This document shows positions 43,015 through 51,537 of a stretch of DNA of 64,000 nt, one piece after another. The notes below the pieces were generated by a model. That model did not search any database. It worked only from the letters and a program-made list of their open reading frames with translations, and was not told where the DNA came from. The position numbers were made by a program, and so were the translations under genes. Each line of letters opens with the position of its first letter. The stretch's first letter is position 1. Source of the stretch: Hyphomicrobiaceae bacterium (GTDB lineage: Bacteria > Pseudomonadota > Alphaproteobacteria > Rhizobiales > Hyphomicrobiaceae); contig JANYHF010000085.1 in the NCBI GenBank assembly GCA_025359185.1, forward strand, positions 28,620-92,619, given 5' to 3'.

Positions 43015-44154
43015 ATGACACGTATTTCTCCACAGGCCTACATCATCGCGGCGCGCCGCACAGCCATCGGCCTCACCGGTGGGTTGCATCGGCACCGGCG
43101 CGTCGAAGAGCTCGCGGCGATGGCGTTACAGGCAGCGTTAACCGACGCCCGGTTGAGCCCCAAAGACGTCCAGCAGTTGGTGATCGGCAATGCGTCGGAA
43201 GGCGGCAATCCGGCCCGGTTGATCGGCCTCACCGCAGGGCTGCCGGAGACCTCGCCAGCCTATACCATTGACCGCCAATGCGCCTCTGGACTTGACGCCA
43301 TTCTGACAGCCATCCGGCTGGTGGAAAGCGGTGATGCCGAGGTGGTTGCGGCGGGCGGCGCGGAGTCGCTATCGACCGCGCCCTGGCGGCTCGCCCGGCC
43401 CCACGGCACCGCCCAAACCCCCCGGTTTCTGGAGGCCGGCAATAGCGATTTCGAGGCCGACGAAACGCTGGCCCGGCGCGGGCAGATAACGCGCAAAAAG
43501 CAGGATGCCTATGCGCTTGCCGCGCGCCAGGCGGGAGCGGCGACAGGCGGCGCCAAGGCGGAAATTGTGGCGATGCGGCCCGAGGCGGCAGAGGCCCGCG
43601 ACGAGTGGCTCGGATATGGGTTGGAGGCTGCGGAAATCGCGGATTTACTGCCTTTTTTCGAGGAAGGCGGCACACTGACGAGCGGCAATACCAGCCCATC
43701 GGGAGACGGCGCAGCGATGGTGGTTGTGGTCAGCCAGGCGTGCTATCAGCGGCTCGGCCGGCCACCGGCTTTATGCCGGCTGGCCAGCGCCGCGACAGGG
43801 GCCCGTCCCGGCTCAGAATCTGAGGCGCCGGCGCAGGCTGTCTTGAAGCTCCGTGAACGGCTGAACGGTGACGCCAGACGGCCCGTCGCGACCCACGAAT
43901 TGAACGAAACCTCGGCCGCCCAAGCCATCGCTTTTCGTGACCAACTGGCGATCCCTGCGGACCGCTTTAACCCTGGCGGCGGAGCGCTCGCCCATGGCCG
44001 CCCTTTCGGTGCCAGCAGCGCCGTTGTGGTGGTCCGCCTGTTCGCCCGGCTGCTGGCCTCTGGGGCGTCCATTAAGGGCCAGCTCGGGCTCGCGGCGACC
44101 GGCGCACATGGCGGCCTTGGCGTCGCTGCTCTGTTCGAAACGCACCTCACATGA
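43015..44154 (+). CDS. thiolase-family protein with degenerate active site
   Basis: Thiolase fold of 379 residues, slightly short of the usual 390. The N-terminal half keeps the acyl-enzyme cysteine (DRQCASGLDAI, Cys89). The C-terminal active site is altered: NEAFA is NETSA, the usual GGAIALGHPLGAS reads GGALAHGRPFGAS so the catalytic His position is Arg, and LCIGGG reads TGAHGG so the second catalytic Cys is lost. I infer it may not catalyse the standard Claisen reaction, or uses other residues. It is followed 134 nt later by the large membrane protein gene. Confidence 0.85.
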   Translation: MTRISPQAYIIAARRTAIGLTGGLHRHRRVEELAAMALQAALTDARLSPKDVQQLVIGNASEGGNPARLIGLTAGLPETSPAYTIDRQCASGLDAILTAIRLVESGDAEVVAAGGAESLSTAPWRLARPHGTAQTPRFLEAGNSDFEADETLARRGQITRKKQDAYALAARQAGAATGGAKAEIVAMRPEAAEARDEWLGYGLEAAEIADLLPFFEEGGTLTSGNTSPSGDGAAMVVVVSQACYQRLGRPPALCRLASAATGARPGSESEAPAQAVLKLRERLNGDARRPVATHELNETSAAQAIAFRDQLAIPADRFNPGGGALAHGRPFGASSAVVVVRLFARLLASGASIKGQLGLAATGAHGGLGVAALFETHLT

Positions 44155-44288
44155 GGTCCCCGTTAGGCTTGTTGCAAACCGGGCAACCACCCAATGTGGT
44201 CCCGGCTGGCGTGCCCCCGCAACGGCGTGGTATACTCGACAGGATAAGGCGAAAGCCCTGCCCAGGTGCTAGCGGGAATAGTCTGACA

Positions 44289-47200
44289 ATGCGGTGTTTG
44301 AGTCTCCGGGGCCAAGGGAAAAGAGCCTTGAATCGCTTGGGCTTTATAGCCGCCGGAGCCTATCTGGCCTTGGCTCGCGGGGCGATCGCCGCCGATGCCG
44401 CAAAGAACGTTGCTGCTGCGCCAGATGCGGCCGGCCAACAGGTCACCAATTCGACCGATCTCGTGCGCCTGGTACAGTCCTCGGTAAGCCAGAACCATCT
44501 CCTGCTTTGGATCGGCTATCTTGGCGTCGCCAGTATCGTCAGTACAGGGATCTACAGGTTCGCCAAGTCGTCCTCTGGCAAGAGCCTTGGCAAGCGGCTG
44601 GAAAGCGAGGTGCTCACGAACTGGCGTCTGGCCATGCTCGGCATCACCAGCTTAGCTCTAACCCTCGCGTCAGGCTGGACCACCTGGGACGGGATGACGA
44701 ATTTCACGGGCACCCCGGTCCTCAGTTTCCTGATCACGCTCGGCATCCAAGGCATCATGCTAATCGCCGCCTGGCTGATCGGCGAGAGCTTCGCCGTCGG
44801 CCTCGCCAACGCCGGCAACGGCAACCGCGCCTCTATGCCAGATCGCATCCTCGCTGTGCTCTCGGTGGGGCTACTCGCCATCGGACTTTATTTCGTGTCG
44901 ATGGCGAGCCTGCAACGCGGCACAATCGAGTTCATCGACAGCATGGTCAGCCGGCACAAGAGTGAGCTGGCGCTACCGATCCCGACAACGAATTTCCGTA
45001 TTCTGATCTCCTTAGCTTTCTCGGCTCTGCTGACGGCGCTGCTGGTGACCCAAAAGGAGATTTACGAACCTTATCTGCGCGGTATCAAGGCGATCCTGAA
45101 AACGCTGCCGATCTGGTTCATGTTTCTCGCCTGCGCGATAACATCCGTATTTTTCTCATTCGACTCGCTGTTCTCAACGATTTTCCCCGCTCAGGAGCGC
45201 GAGCGGGCCGCCCAACTGCGCACCACCAATCAGGTCGCAGGCATCGTCGGAGACCTCGGCAGCACCATCACAAAGCGCCAGGGCGCGGGCATTGACGCGC
45301 TGTTTTCCAGCTCCGAATGGAAGGACTATTCGGACCGCATCACCGACATCATCACCATCGCCCGCGCTGCGCCCGATCAGATCGCGGAGTTGGCGCGCAA
45401 AGAGCTGGAGGACCAGCAATCCGTACGCGCTGGATTGCAGGAGCGCAAAGCCTCGGCATCGAGCCAACAGGCCGGTATCAACAAGCGAAAGGCAGAGCTG
45501 CTGGGCGATGTCGGCAAGCTCAAGGAGGAGGTGCCACCGGTCGCCGCCGAAGTCGACCGGCTGAAGGGCGAAGTCTTCAAGGAAGAGAGCGAAATTCTCG
45601 CGAAAAAGGCCGAAATGCAGGCCGAAGCGGGCGGTGTCGGCGGATCCCTGAAGGCGGGCCAGGGGCCGGAATTTGCCAAGCGCCGCAAGGAGCTGGATGA
45701 CTTCGCCAAGCTCAAGGCGATAACCGAAAGTCAGCTCAAGGATCGGGTGGCGCAGCTTAAAGACAAGCGGGATCGCGTGGCAGCAGCCGAAGCTGAACTG
45801 GCGCAGATCGACGGCGAACTCGGCAAACTCACCGGCGAGATGGAGGTTGCGGACAAGCAGATCGCGGTGGCAACGGTCCCCAAGGAGGGCGGCTCTCTGG
45901 CAGCCACCAAGGAAACCATGGCGGTCACCGGTTTCAGCTCACTGGATGATGCTTTTGCACAGTTCCGTCAGCGCCCTGAGCGAAGATCGTTCGATGCCAT
46001 CCAGCAGCAATGTGCAGCGCTGCTGGCGGTGTTTGACAAGGTGCCCGCCATCAAGGCGGCAGCGCAGGTCAAGAACGTTCGCTGCGATCCGAGCGTTGTC
46101 GCCGAGCCGGTCGCGCGCATCCTGGCGCTGAATGAGGGCCAGCTTTCATTCAAAGAGCGTTGCGCCAAGCCCGAAAGCCTGCCGCAAACCACCGTCGATG
46201 ACCTGCTGACGTTCGGCCAGCAATGCGTGCAGACGTCGGGTCTCGCCGGCCAGGATACGGCGTTCTACCGCTCACAGATCAACAGTATCGGCCTTAACCG
46301 GGACGACAAGGCGCACCGGTTCGTAGTCAGCTGGAATGCCTTCCTCGATGGCAACCGGCTCGCCTATCTGGCACTGGGCATTGCCATCGCGTTAGATGGC
46401 CTTGTTTTCATGTCAGGGCTGTTCGGCGCCAACGCCGTGAGTTCGCCGCTGGTCCGGCTGCCGTCGGCAGGCGGACGGTCACCCGGCGATCTTGAAGCCC
46501 GCATGTACGCGGCGCTTGGCAATGACATCTATGGCAATGCCAGGCGAGTACTCAATGCTTTGCATCCAATCAAGGCGCGTGATGGCTTTGTTTCCGAAGT
46601 TCGCTTGGCCGGTCAGGCCCCCAAATATGCCGACGAAATCCGCAGTGTACTGAGTGCAGCTGCCGAACTTGGCGCCGTCCGCCCGGACAGCCGTGAGGAT
46701 GGCGTCTATCTGGTGCGCGGCGAACTCAGCGAATTCCTGAGCAAGGCCTGCCATCGCGAATTGCGCACCAATCCGAATGTAAAAAGGCAGGCCGAACTGG
46801 CGCGTGAAAGCGAAATTGCTGACCATGCCGAGTACGAAAAGAAGCGGCACGGCGAGATGGAAGGTGAGCGGCTTCGCGCTGCCGAAGCGCAGCAGGACGA
46901 ACGCGATCTGCAACGCCGTGCGCGGGCGCTGGAGCCCGTGCTGAAAGCTGCGCTTTTGCCGGACCGCATCGAGGACCGGGAGGCCCTGTTTCATCAGGCG
47001 TCGCAGGTGTTGGCGCATATGCGGCCAACGGCTGGCGGCAAGGATGGTGCCGAGGGCTTCACGTCCGAGATCGAGCTCGGCGAGCGGGAACAGAACGTGC
47101 TGCTGTTGCGCAGTGTGCTAAACGCCGCCGCGACGCGAAAGGCCGTGGTCAAGGCTTCACAAGCGGCCCCGGAACTCTATCTGATCCAGCCTGAATTCAC

Positions 47201-48011
47201 GCTCTGCCTGACGGCCATCCGCGTCAAGGCCTACGAGGATTGGCAGCAGCGCGCCAACAAGCCAAAAATGTTCCCGTGGCTGCGCAGCCGCGATGTGACG
47301 CCAGCCAACCTGACCATTACACCTCCTGCCGTGCCTCGCAATGGCGCTCCATCAGCGGGCATCTTGTCCGGACGGCTGCCCTCAGCCAAACCTGCAATCC
47401 GGTCTGTGCCAGCGCCACCTTCTGCGTCCAGCCAAGAGATTTCCGCAGCCACGGCGTCAACCGTCCGGGCGATGTTCAATGGTCCCGCCCAAACGCAAGT
47501 CGTCGATCCAGAGACACTGGATGCCTTGAACGCCTGGGCCAAACGCAATGCGTTCAGCGATCTAGAGCTCGGCACAGTGCATGAGTTCATCAAGACCGAT
47601 TGGTCAGCGCAGCTGTCGGCCTATCTCGGGCGTATCCTAGGCACACAACGCCTGGCCGACAACGCTTCCGCTGCCCGAGAGCAGGCGCGCAGCCAATTAC
47701 AATCGTTCCTGGACTCAACACCCGAGGGCCGAGTGAACGACGCCGAAACGGCCATCATTGCGCGTGCGTTCTACGATACCTATCTGCTTGACAGTTTGAA
47801 TGCGTCTTTGAGCGTGACCATCGACGGCTATGCGAGCCGCAAAGTGCCTGGCTCGGTCAATGGCGAATACTACGACAGCCTCTGCGAGCTGAAGGACGCC
47901 ATTGGAATGCTACCGGAAGGCGCGGATAACACGTTCCGCGTCTGGGACCGGGCCATCGCCAATCTCAACCGTCTTGACGACACCAATAGCCAACACCGCG
48001 TCGCGGTTTAG
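44289..48011 (+). CDS. large membrane/coiled-coil protein of unknown function
   Basis: A 1240-residue protein from ATG 44289; the track ORF adds 46 upstream codons with no signal. An N-terminal export-type segment (GFIAAGAYLALARGAIAADA) is followed by six predicted helices (about 71-91, 112-130, 144-166, 187-207, 237-255, 273-299), a coiled coil (about 364-529), a region with four cysteines (575, 599, 625, 646), a seventh helix (690-712) and a roughly 530-residue tail with another charged coiled coil (about 730-880) and a Pro/Ala-rich linker. With the N-terminus outside, coiled coil and cysteines would be periplasmic and the tail cytoplasmic. No domain recognised. Confidence 0.75.
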   Translation: MRCLSLRGQGKRALNRLGFIAAGAYLALARGAIAADAAKNVAAAPDAAGQQVTNSTDLVRLVQSSVSQNHLLLWIGYLGVASIVSTGIYRFAKSSSGKSLGKRLESEVLTNWRLAMLGITSLALTLASGWTTWDGMTNFTGTPVLSFLITLGIQGIMLIAAWLIGESFAVGLANAGNGNRASMPDRILAVLSVGLLAIGLYFVSMASLQRGTIEFIDSMVSRHKSELALPIPTTNFRILISLAFSALLTALLVTQKEIYEPYLRGIKAILKTLPIWFMFLACAITSVFFSFDSLFSTIFPAQERERAAQLRTTNQVAGIVGDLGSTITKRQGAGIDALFSSSEWKDYSDRITDIITIARAAPDQIAELARKELEDQQSVRAGLQERKASASSQQAGINKRKAELLGDVGKLKEEVPPVAAEVDRLKGEVFKEESEILAKKAEMQAEAGGVGGSLKAGQGPEFAKRRKELDDFAKLKAITESQLKDRVAQLKDKRDRVAAAEAELAQIDGELGKLTGEMEVADKQIAVATVPKEGGSLAATKETMAVTGFSSLDDAFAQFRQRPERRSFDAIQQQCAALLAVFDKVPAIKAAAQVKNVRCDPSVVAEPVARILALNEGQLSFKERCAKPESLPQTTVDDLLTFGQQCVQTSGLAGQDTAFYRSQINSIGLNRDDKAHRFVVSWNAFLDGNRLAYLALGIAIALDGLVFMSGLFGANAVSSPLVRLPSAGGRSPGDLEARMYAALGNDIYGNARRVLNALHPIKARDGFVSEVRLAGQAPKYADEIRSVLSAAAELGAVRPDSREDGVYLVRGELSEFLSKACHRELRTNPNVKRQAELARESEIADHAEYEKKRHGEMEGERLRAAEAQQDERDLQRRARALEPVLKAALLPDRIEDREALFHQASQVLAHMRPTAGGKDGAEGFTSEIELGEREQNVLLLRSVLNAAATRKAVVKASQAAPELYLIQPEFTLCLTAIRVKAYEDWQQRANKPKMFPWLRSRDVTPANLTITPPAVPRNGAPSAGILSGRLPSAKPAIRSVPAPPSASSQEISAATASTVRAMFNGPAQTQVVDPETLDALNAWAKRNAFSDLELGTVHEFIKTDWSAQLSAYLGRILGTQRLADNASAAREQARSQLQSFLDSTPEGRVNDAETAIIARAFYDTYLLDSLNASLSVTIDGYASRKVPGSVNGEYYDSLCELKDAIGMLPEGADNTFRVWDRAIANLNRLDDTNSQHRVAV

Positions 48012-48316
48012 GTCCCTCCCAGATGCTTGCGGATTTGATCGGAGAGGCGACGCTTAGGTGATAGCCCGGCTTCCGCCTCAGTTTGGTTAGGCCCTGACGT
48101 TGGCTCGCTGACGACGGCCTCGGACGTCTCTGCCGGCTGATCGCGAAAAAATTTGGCCGAGCGCAGATCATCCAGCGCCAGCAGCTCCAAATGCTCCGCT
48201 CCCTGCTTTTGTACCAGATACAGCGGCCCCGCCTTGCCAATGACGCGCCCGCTCATCCTGCCAAGGCCGCCCGACACTTCGAACCGCAATCCCAGCAGCA
48301 CATCGTCTTCACTCAT
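48008..48316 (-). CDS. small hypothetical protein, convergent with the large membrane protein
   Basis: From ATG 48316 it has 102 residues: a compact beta-rich first half (VLLGLRFEVSGGLGRMSGRV, then PLYLVQKQGAEHLELL), an acidic/proline-rich middle and a basic C-terminus (PKRRLSDQIRKHLGGT). Its TAA overlaps the TAG of the large gene (stops at 48008-48010 and 48009-48011). No family recognised. The track start adds nine weakly supported residues. Confidence 0.6.
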   Translation of the reverse strand: MSEDDVLLGLRFEVSGGLGRMSGRVIGKAGPLYLVQKQGAEHLELLALDDLRSAKFFRDQPAETSEAVVSEPTSGPNQTEAEAGLSPKRRLSDQIRKHLGGT

Positions 48317-48493
48317 TGTCCGGCTCCACGTCAGCGATCCCAAGATCTATCGACCGTCTCAGAATTAGCACAACATCATGGCTGTGACTTGGCATCCACA
48401 GGCTCACGCGATTCGATCTCCAGACAAGAATTTTTCTCCTCTCTGAACCGTTTGCGTTGCTAGGTTTAGTGCGTTGGGGGAGGAGTAGTTATT

Positions 48494-49213
48494 ATGCGTT
48501 GGGGGACGATAAGCCGGGCGTTCACGCGCCTGACGGTCATAATGTTGTGCGCGACGGTGGCCTCGTGCAGCGCCAATCCGACAGCGAGCGGGACGTCGGG
48601 CATCACGGACCTGCCGGCCAACGACAGTCCAAACTGGGTGCCGATCGCGCTCACTCCCGTCAGTTTGGCGGCCGTGCGAACAACCGAGATGCCGATTGCA
48701 GATTCGGGCATCGAACACGCCGTCAATCTCTACCGGATGCAGCGTGGCGAAGTCCTCACGCCTTTCGTACGGGCGGGTGCCGATCTCAATGGCGACGGCA
48801 CCGCGGAAGTGGTCGCTTATCTCTCCGCACCTGATTGCGCAGCTTCAGGCTGCCCAATGCTGGTGTTTGCTTTGGCTGGCGGTAGCTACCACTTGCTGTC
48901 GCGTACAGAGCATGTCTTGCCGCCGGTTGGTGTTGCGGCATCGTCGCACAACCGCTGGCGCGATCTGACCGTCCGAAATCTTGCCCGCAAGACGGTGCAA
49001 GTCGGGTTTTCCGGCAAGGGCTATGTGGGGGACGCCGATGGCCTGCCCGAAACCGTTGAGGGTCTGGAAACCCTCATTGCGACTGCCGAACCACAGCTGC
49101 CATCCCCAACGGCCGTGCAGGCTGTCGCATGGCCCCTTGCGAAGGTTGCCAAAGCCCCGTGGGGAGCCGCCAGCAAAGGTGGGGATGCCGAGGAGGCCGC
49201 GGGTGGGCAATGA
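48494..49213 (+). CDS. hypothetical lipoprotein
   Basis: A 239-residue protein with signal peptide and lipobox-like TVASC (Cys25). The mature region contains ADLNGDGTAEVVAYLSAPDC, an FG-GAP/VCBS-like calcium-type loop, followed by LVFALAGGSYHLLSRTEHV. Such repeats occur in surface proteins that read out a value, but no function is assignable. It is convergent with the FAD monooxygenase. Confidence 0.7.
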   Translation: MRWGTISRAFTRLTVIMLCATVASCSANPTASGTSGITDLPANDSPNWVPIALTPVSLAAVRTTEMPIADSGIEHAVNLYRMQRGEVLTPFVRAGADLNGDGTAEVVAYLSAPDCAASGCPMLVFALAGGSYHLLSRTEHVLPPVGVAASSHNRWRDLTVRNLARKTVQVGFSGKGYVGDADGLPETVEGLETLIATAEPQLPSPTAVQAVAWPLAKVAKAPWGAASKGGDAEEAAGGQ

Positions 49214-49219
49214 ACGGGG

Positions 49220-50392
49220 TTAAGCAGCGGGTTTACGCGGATCATAGCCGAACAGCCAATCATACTCCGTGAGCAGCCCCTTGGGATTGGTCATCCGCAA
49301 GCCAAGGTCGCGCACCGCGGCAACCAGGCCGCTCTGATGGTAGAGGCTGCCATTGCGGCGCGAGGCGTTGGCGACGCGCGTTAGGCGGGGACGGCGCCAG
49401 GCCTCAAACCGGGAAAAAGCGGCGGCATGATTTTCGCCCGGATTGCTGAGGAGGCCAGCCAGCGTGACGGCATCCTCCAGAGCCATGACCGCGCCTTGCG
49501 CAAGGAACGGCAGCAGCGGATGGGCGGCATCACCAACGAGGCACGTGTTGCCCGCGTACCATTGGCCTGCCGCGGGCAGGTCATAGAGCGTCCATCGCCG
49601 CCATTCTGGAGCCTGGGTAAGCAGTGCGCCCATCGCCGGCGACCATCGCGCCACATTGGGAGTGAGATCGGCAATAGCCCCCGGCTGGTCCCAGTCTGGC
49701 GAACCAACGCGGCTCTTGACAATGACAACAATGTTGAGCCGTTCGCCGCCCCGAACGGGATAGTGCACCACATGGGCATCACGGCCAATCCAGAGACCCA
49801 CTTGCGGAGCATCAAAGGGCGCTGTCAGGCGTGGGCGCGGGATTAACGCACGGTAGGCTGAATATCCAGCAGTTTTGGGCATCGGACCGCCTAGCAACTG
49901 GCGGACACGCGACCAAAGACCGTCGGCGCCGATCAGCGACACGCCGGTTTCTGTTCGGCCATCGGCAGCCCGGACTGTCACCGTGCCGTCCGACTGCTCA
50001 ATGGTAGCCACATCGAAATCATGCAGCAAGGTGATCGCTTCCGATGCCTTGGCGGCGGCCAAAAGCGCTGCCTGCAAATCGGCCCGGTGCACGGTGAGAT
50101 AGGGTGCATGGTATCGCTGGGTAACGTCACCTAGATCGATCGCGGTCAGGCGGCGACCAGTGCGGCCCTGAAACACTGCAATGCGCTCGGGCCGGAATGC
50201 GTTTGGCTGGAGCGCCTCAAGCAGCCCCAACGCCGCCAACGCCTTAACGCCGTTCGGACCCATCTGGATGCCCGCGCCCGCTTCGGTCAGTACACTCCGC
50301 TTTTCCAGCAGGCGGACGCTTTGCCCCGTTTGCGCCAGCGCTACCGCAGTCGCCAACCCAGCAATTCCCGCACCTGCAATCAGGATCGCCAC
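49220..50392 (-). CDS. FAD-dependent aromatic-ring monooxygenase (salicylate hydroxylase-like)
   Basis: Class A flavoprotein monooxygenase, 390 residues. The N-terminal Rossmann motif is LIAGAGIAGLATAVALAQTG, the middle motif SLIGADGLWSRVRQ (DG motif) and the second FAD motif CLVGDAAHPLLPFLAQGAVM with the GD signature. Closest in pattern to salicylate or 6-hydroxynicotinate hydroxylases, but the substrate is not visible. It lies 3 nt downstream of the zinc-finger gene on the same strand. Confidence 0.85.
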   Translation of the reverse strand: MAILIAGAGIAGLATAVALAQTGQSVRLLEKRSVLTEAGAGIQMGPNGVKALAALGLLEALQPNAFRPERIAVFQGRTGRRLTAIDLGDVTQRYHAPYLTVHRADLQAALLAAAKASEAITLLHDFDVATIEQSDGTVTVRAADGRTETGVSLIGADGLWSRVRQLLGGPMPKTAGYSAYRALIPRPRLTAPFDAPQVGLWIGRDAHVVHYPVRGGERLNIVVIVKSRVGSPDWDQPGAIADLTPNVARWSPAMGALLTQAPEWRRWTLYDLPAAGQWYAGNTCLVGDAAHPLLPFLAQGAVMALEDAVTLAGLLSNPGENHAAAFSRFEAWRRPRLTRVANASRRNGSLYHQSGLVAAVRDLGLRMTNPKGLLTEYDWLFGYDPRKPAA

Positions 50393-50395
50393 GGC

Positions 50396-50647
50396 TCAAG
50401 CCGCTTTCTGCGTACCTTCGAACAGGCACCCAGGCGGATCGCTCTCAGGGCCGTGCAATTGCGGATCATAGACATAGTGCGTCGAGCAATAGGGGCACAG
50501 CGTGTCGCCACTGGCGCCCATGTCGAGAAACACATGCGGATGATCGAATGGTGGGCGCGCGCCCATGCACTGGAACTCTTTGACACCAATGGTGATTTTA
50601 CCAACGCCCTGGTCGTTGCAGAAATGCGGGACGAGCGATGCCGCCAT
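50396..50647 (-). CDS. zinc-finger domain protein (zf-CHCC)
   Basis: From ATG 50647 it has 83 residues. The zf-CHCC pattern is seen in order: FQCMGARPPFDHPHVFLDMG (Cys and His), DTLCPYCSTHYVYD (two Cys). This domain is shared with the NDUFS6 subunit of complex I and small alphaproteobacterial proteins. The longer track ORF starts upstream in unrelated sequence. Probably co-transcribed with the monooxygenase, though a functional link is not obvious. Confidence 0.85.
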   Translation of the reverse strand: MAASLVPHFCNDQGVGKITIGVKEFQCMGARPPFDHPHVFLDMGASGDTLCPYCSTHYVYDPQLHGPESDPPGCLFEGTQKAA

Positions 50648-50725
50648 GGAGGTTCCCTTTCGTGCTGTGCGGAGGCACACTAGGGGTTGGCGGTTGAGAT
50701 TCCTAGCCCGCCAAGTGAGGGCAAT

Positions 50726-51502
50726 ATGCCGATTGAGATGCAGCATTTTTCTTCGGGTGGCGTTGACATCGCCTTCATTGACGAGGGCGCGGCTGAAGCA
50801 ACCAACGGCACGGTGCTGCTAATCCATGGCTTCGCTTCCAATGTCGCGGCCAACTGGGTCGATCCGGGCTGGGTGCGCACACTGGGCCGGGCAGGCTATC
50901 GGGTGATCGCTCTTGACAACCGCGGCCACGGCCAAAGCGCCAAGTTGTATGACGAAGCCGCCTATGGCCCGCGCCTGATGGCCGAAGATGCGCGAGGGCT
51001 GTTGGACCACGTTGGAGTCGAACATGCCCATGTCATGGGTTATTCGATGGGCGCACGGGTGACGGCGTTCCTGTCTTTGATGCATCCCGAGCGGATGCGC
51101 AGCGCCATCTTTGGCGGCCTCGGTGCTAATATGGTGCGTGGATTGGCGGGCGCGCGGCCCATCGCCAATGCACTTTTGGCTCCCTCAATGGCCGAAGTGA
51201 CCAACGCCACCGCCCGCACCTTCCGCGCCTTCGCCGAGGCAACCCACAGTGACCTGAAGGCGCTGGCCGCCTGCATATTATCGTCGCGCGAACCCTTCAG
51301 CGCCGAGATGGCAGGGCAGATCAAGCTGCCCGCGCTAGTCGCAGTGGGCGACCAAGACGTCATCGGCGGTTCGGCGACAGATCTGGCAGCGATGATCCCT
51401 GGCGCCGAAGCCTTCGTTATCGAAGGGCGCGACCACATGAAAGCCGTCGGGGATCTCAGGTTCAAAGAGGCTGTAGTAGCGTTTTTGGCCAAGCACGCGT
51501 AA
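50726..51502 (+). CDS. alpha/beta hydrolase
   Basis: Alpha/beta-hydrolase fold of 258 residues from ATG 50726, preceded by GAGGGCA. The oxyanion segment VLLIHGFASN, nucleophile elbow MGYSMGARV, acid VGDQDVIGG and histidine GRDHMKAV complete the triad. It belongs to the broad esterase/haloperoxidase group; substrate unknown. It lies 35 nt upstream of the HisD-family gene on the same strand. Confidence 0.85.
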   Translation: MPIEMQHFSSGGVDIAFIDEGAAEATNGTVLLIHGFASNVAANWVDPGWVRTLGRAGYRVIALDNRGHGQSAKLYDEAAYGPRLMAEDARGLLDHVGVEHAHVMGYSMGARVTAFLSLMHPERMRSAIFGGLGANMVRGLAGARPIANALLAPSMAEVTNATARTFRAFAEATHSDLKALAACILSSREPFSAEMAGQIKLPALVAVGDQDVIGGSATDLAAMIPGAEAFVIEGRDHMKAVGDLRFKEAVVAFLAKHA

Positions 51503-51537
51503 CAGACCATGGATTGACGTTTTGAAGCGGATACCCC

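Noticed and set aside
44151-44288. Upstream start of the 1286-codon ORF
   Set aside because: The added 46 residues overlap the thiolase end and hide the export-type segment after ATG 44289.
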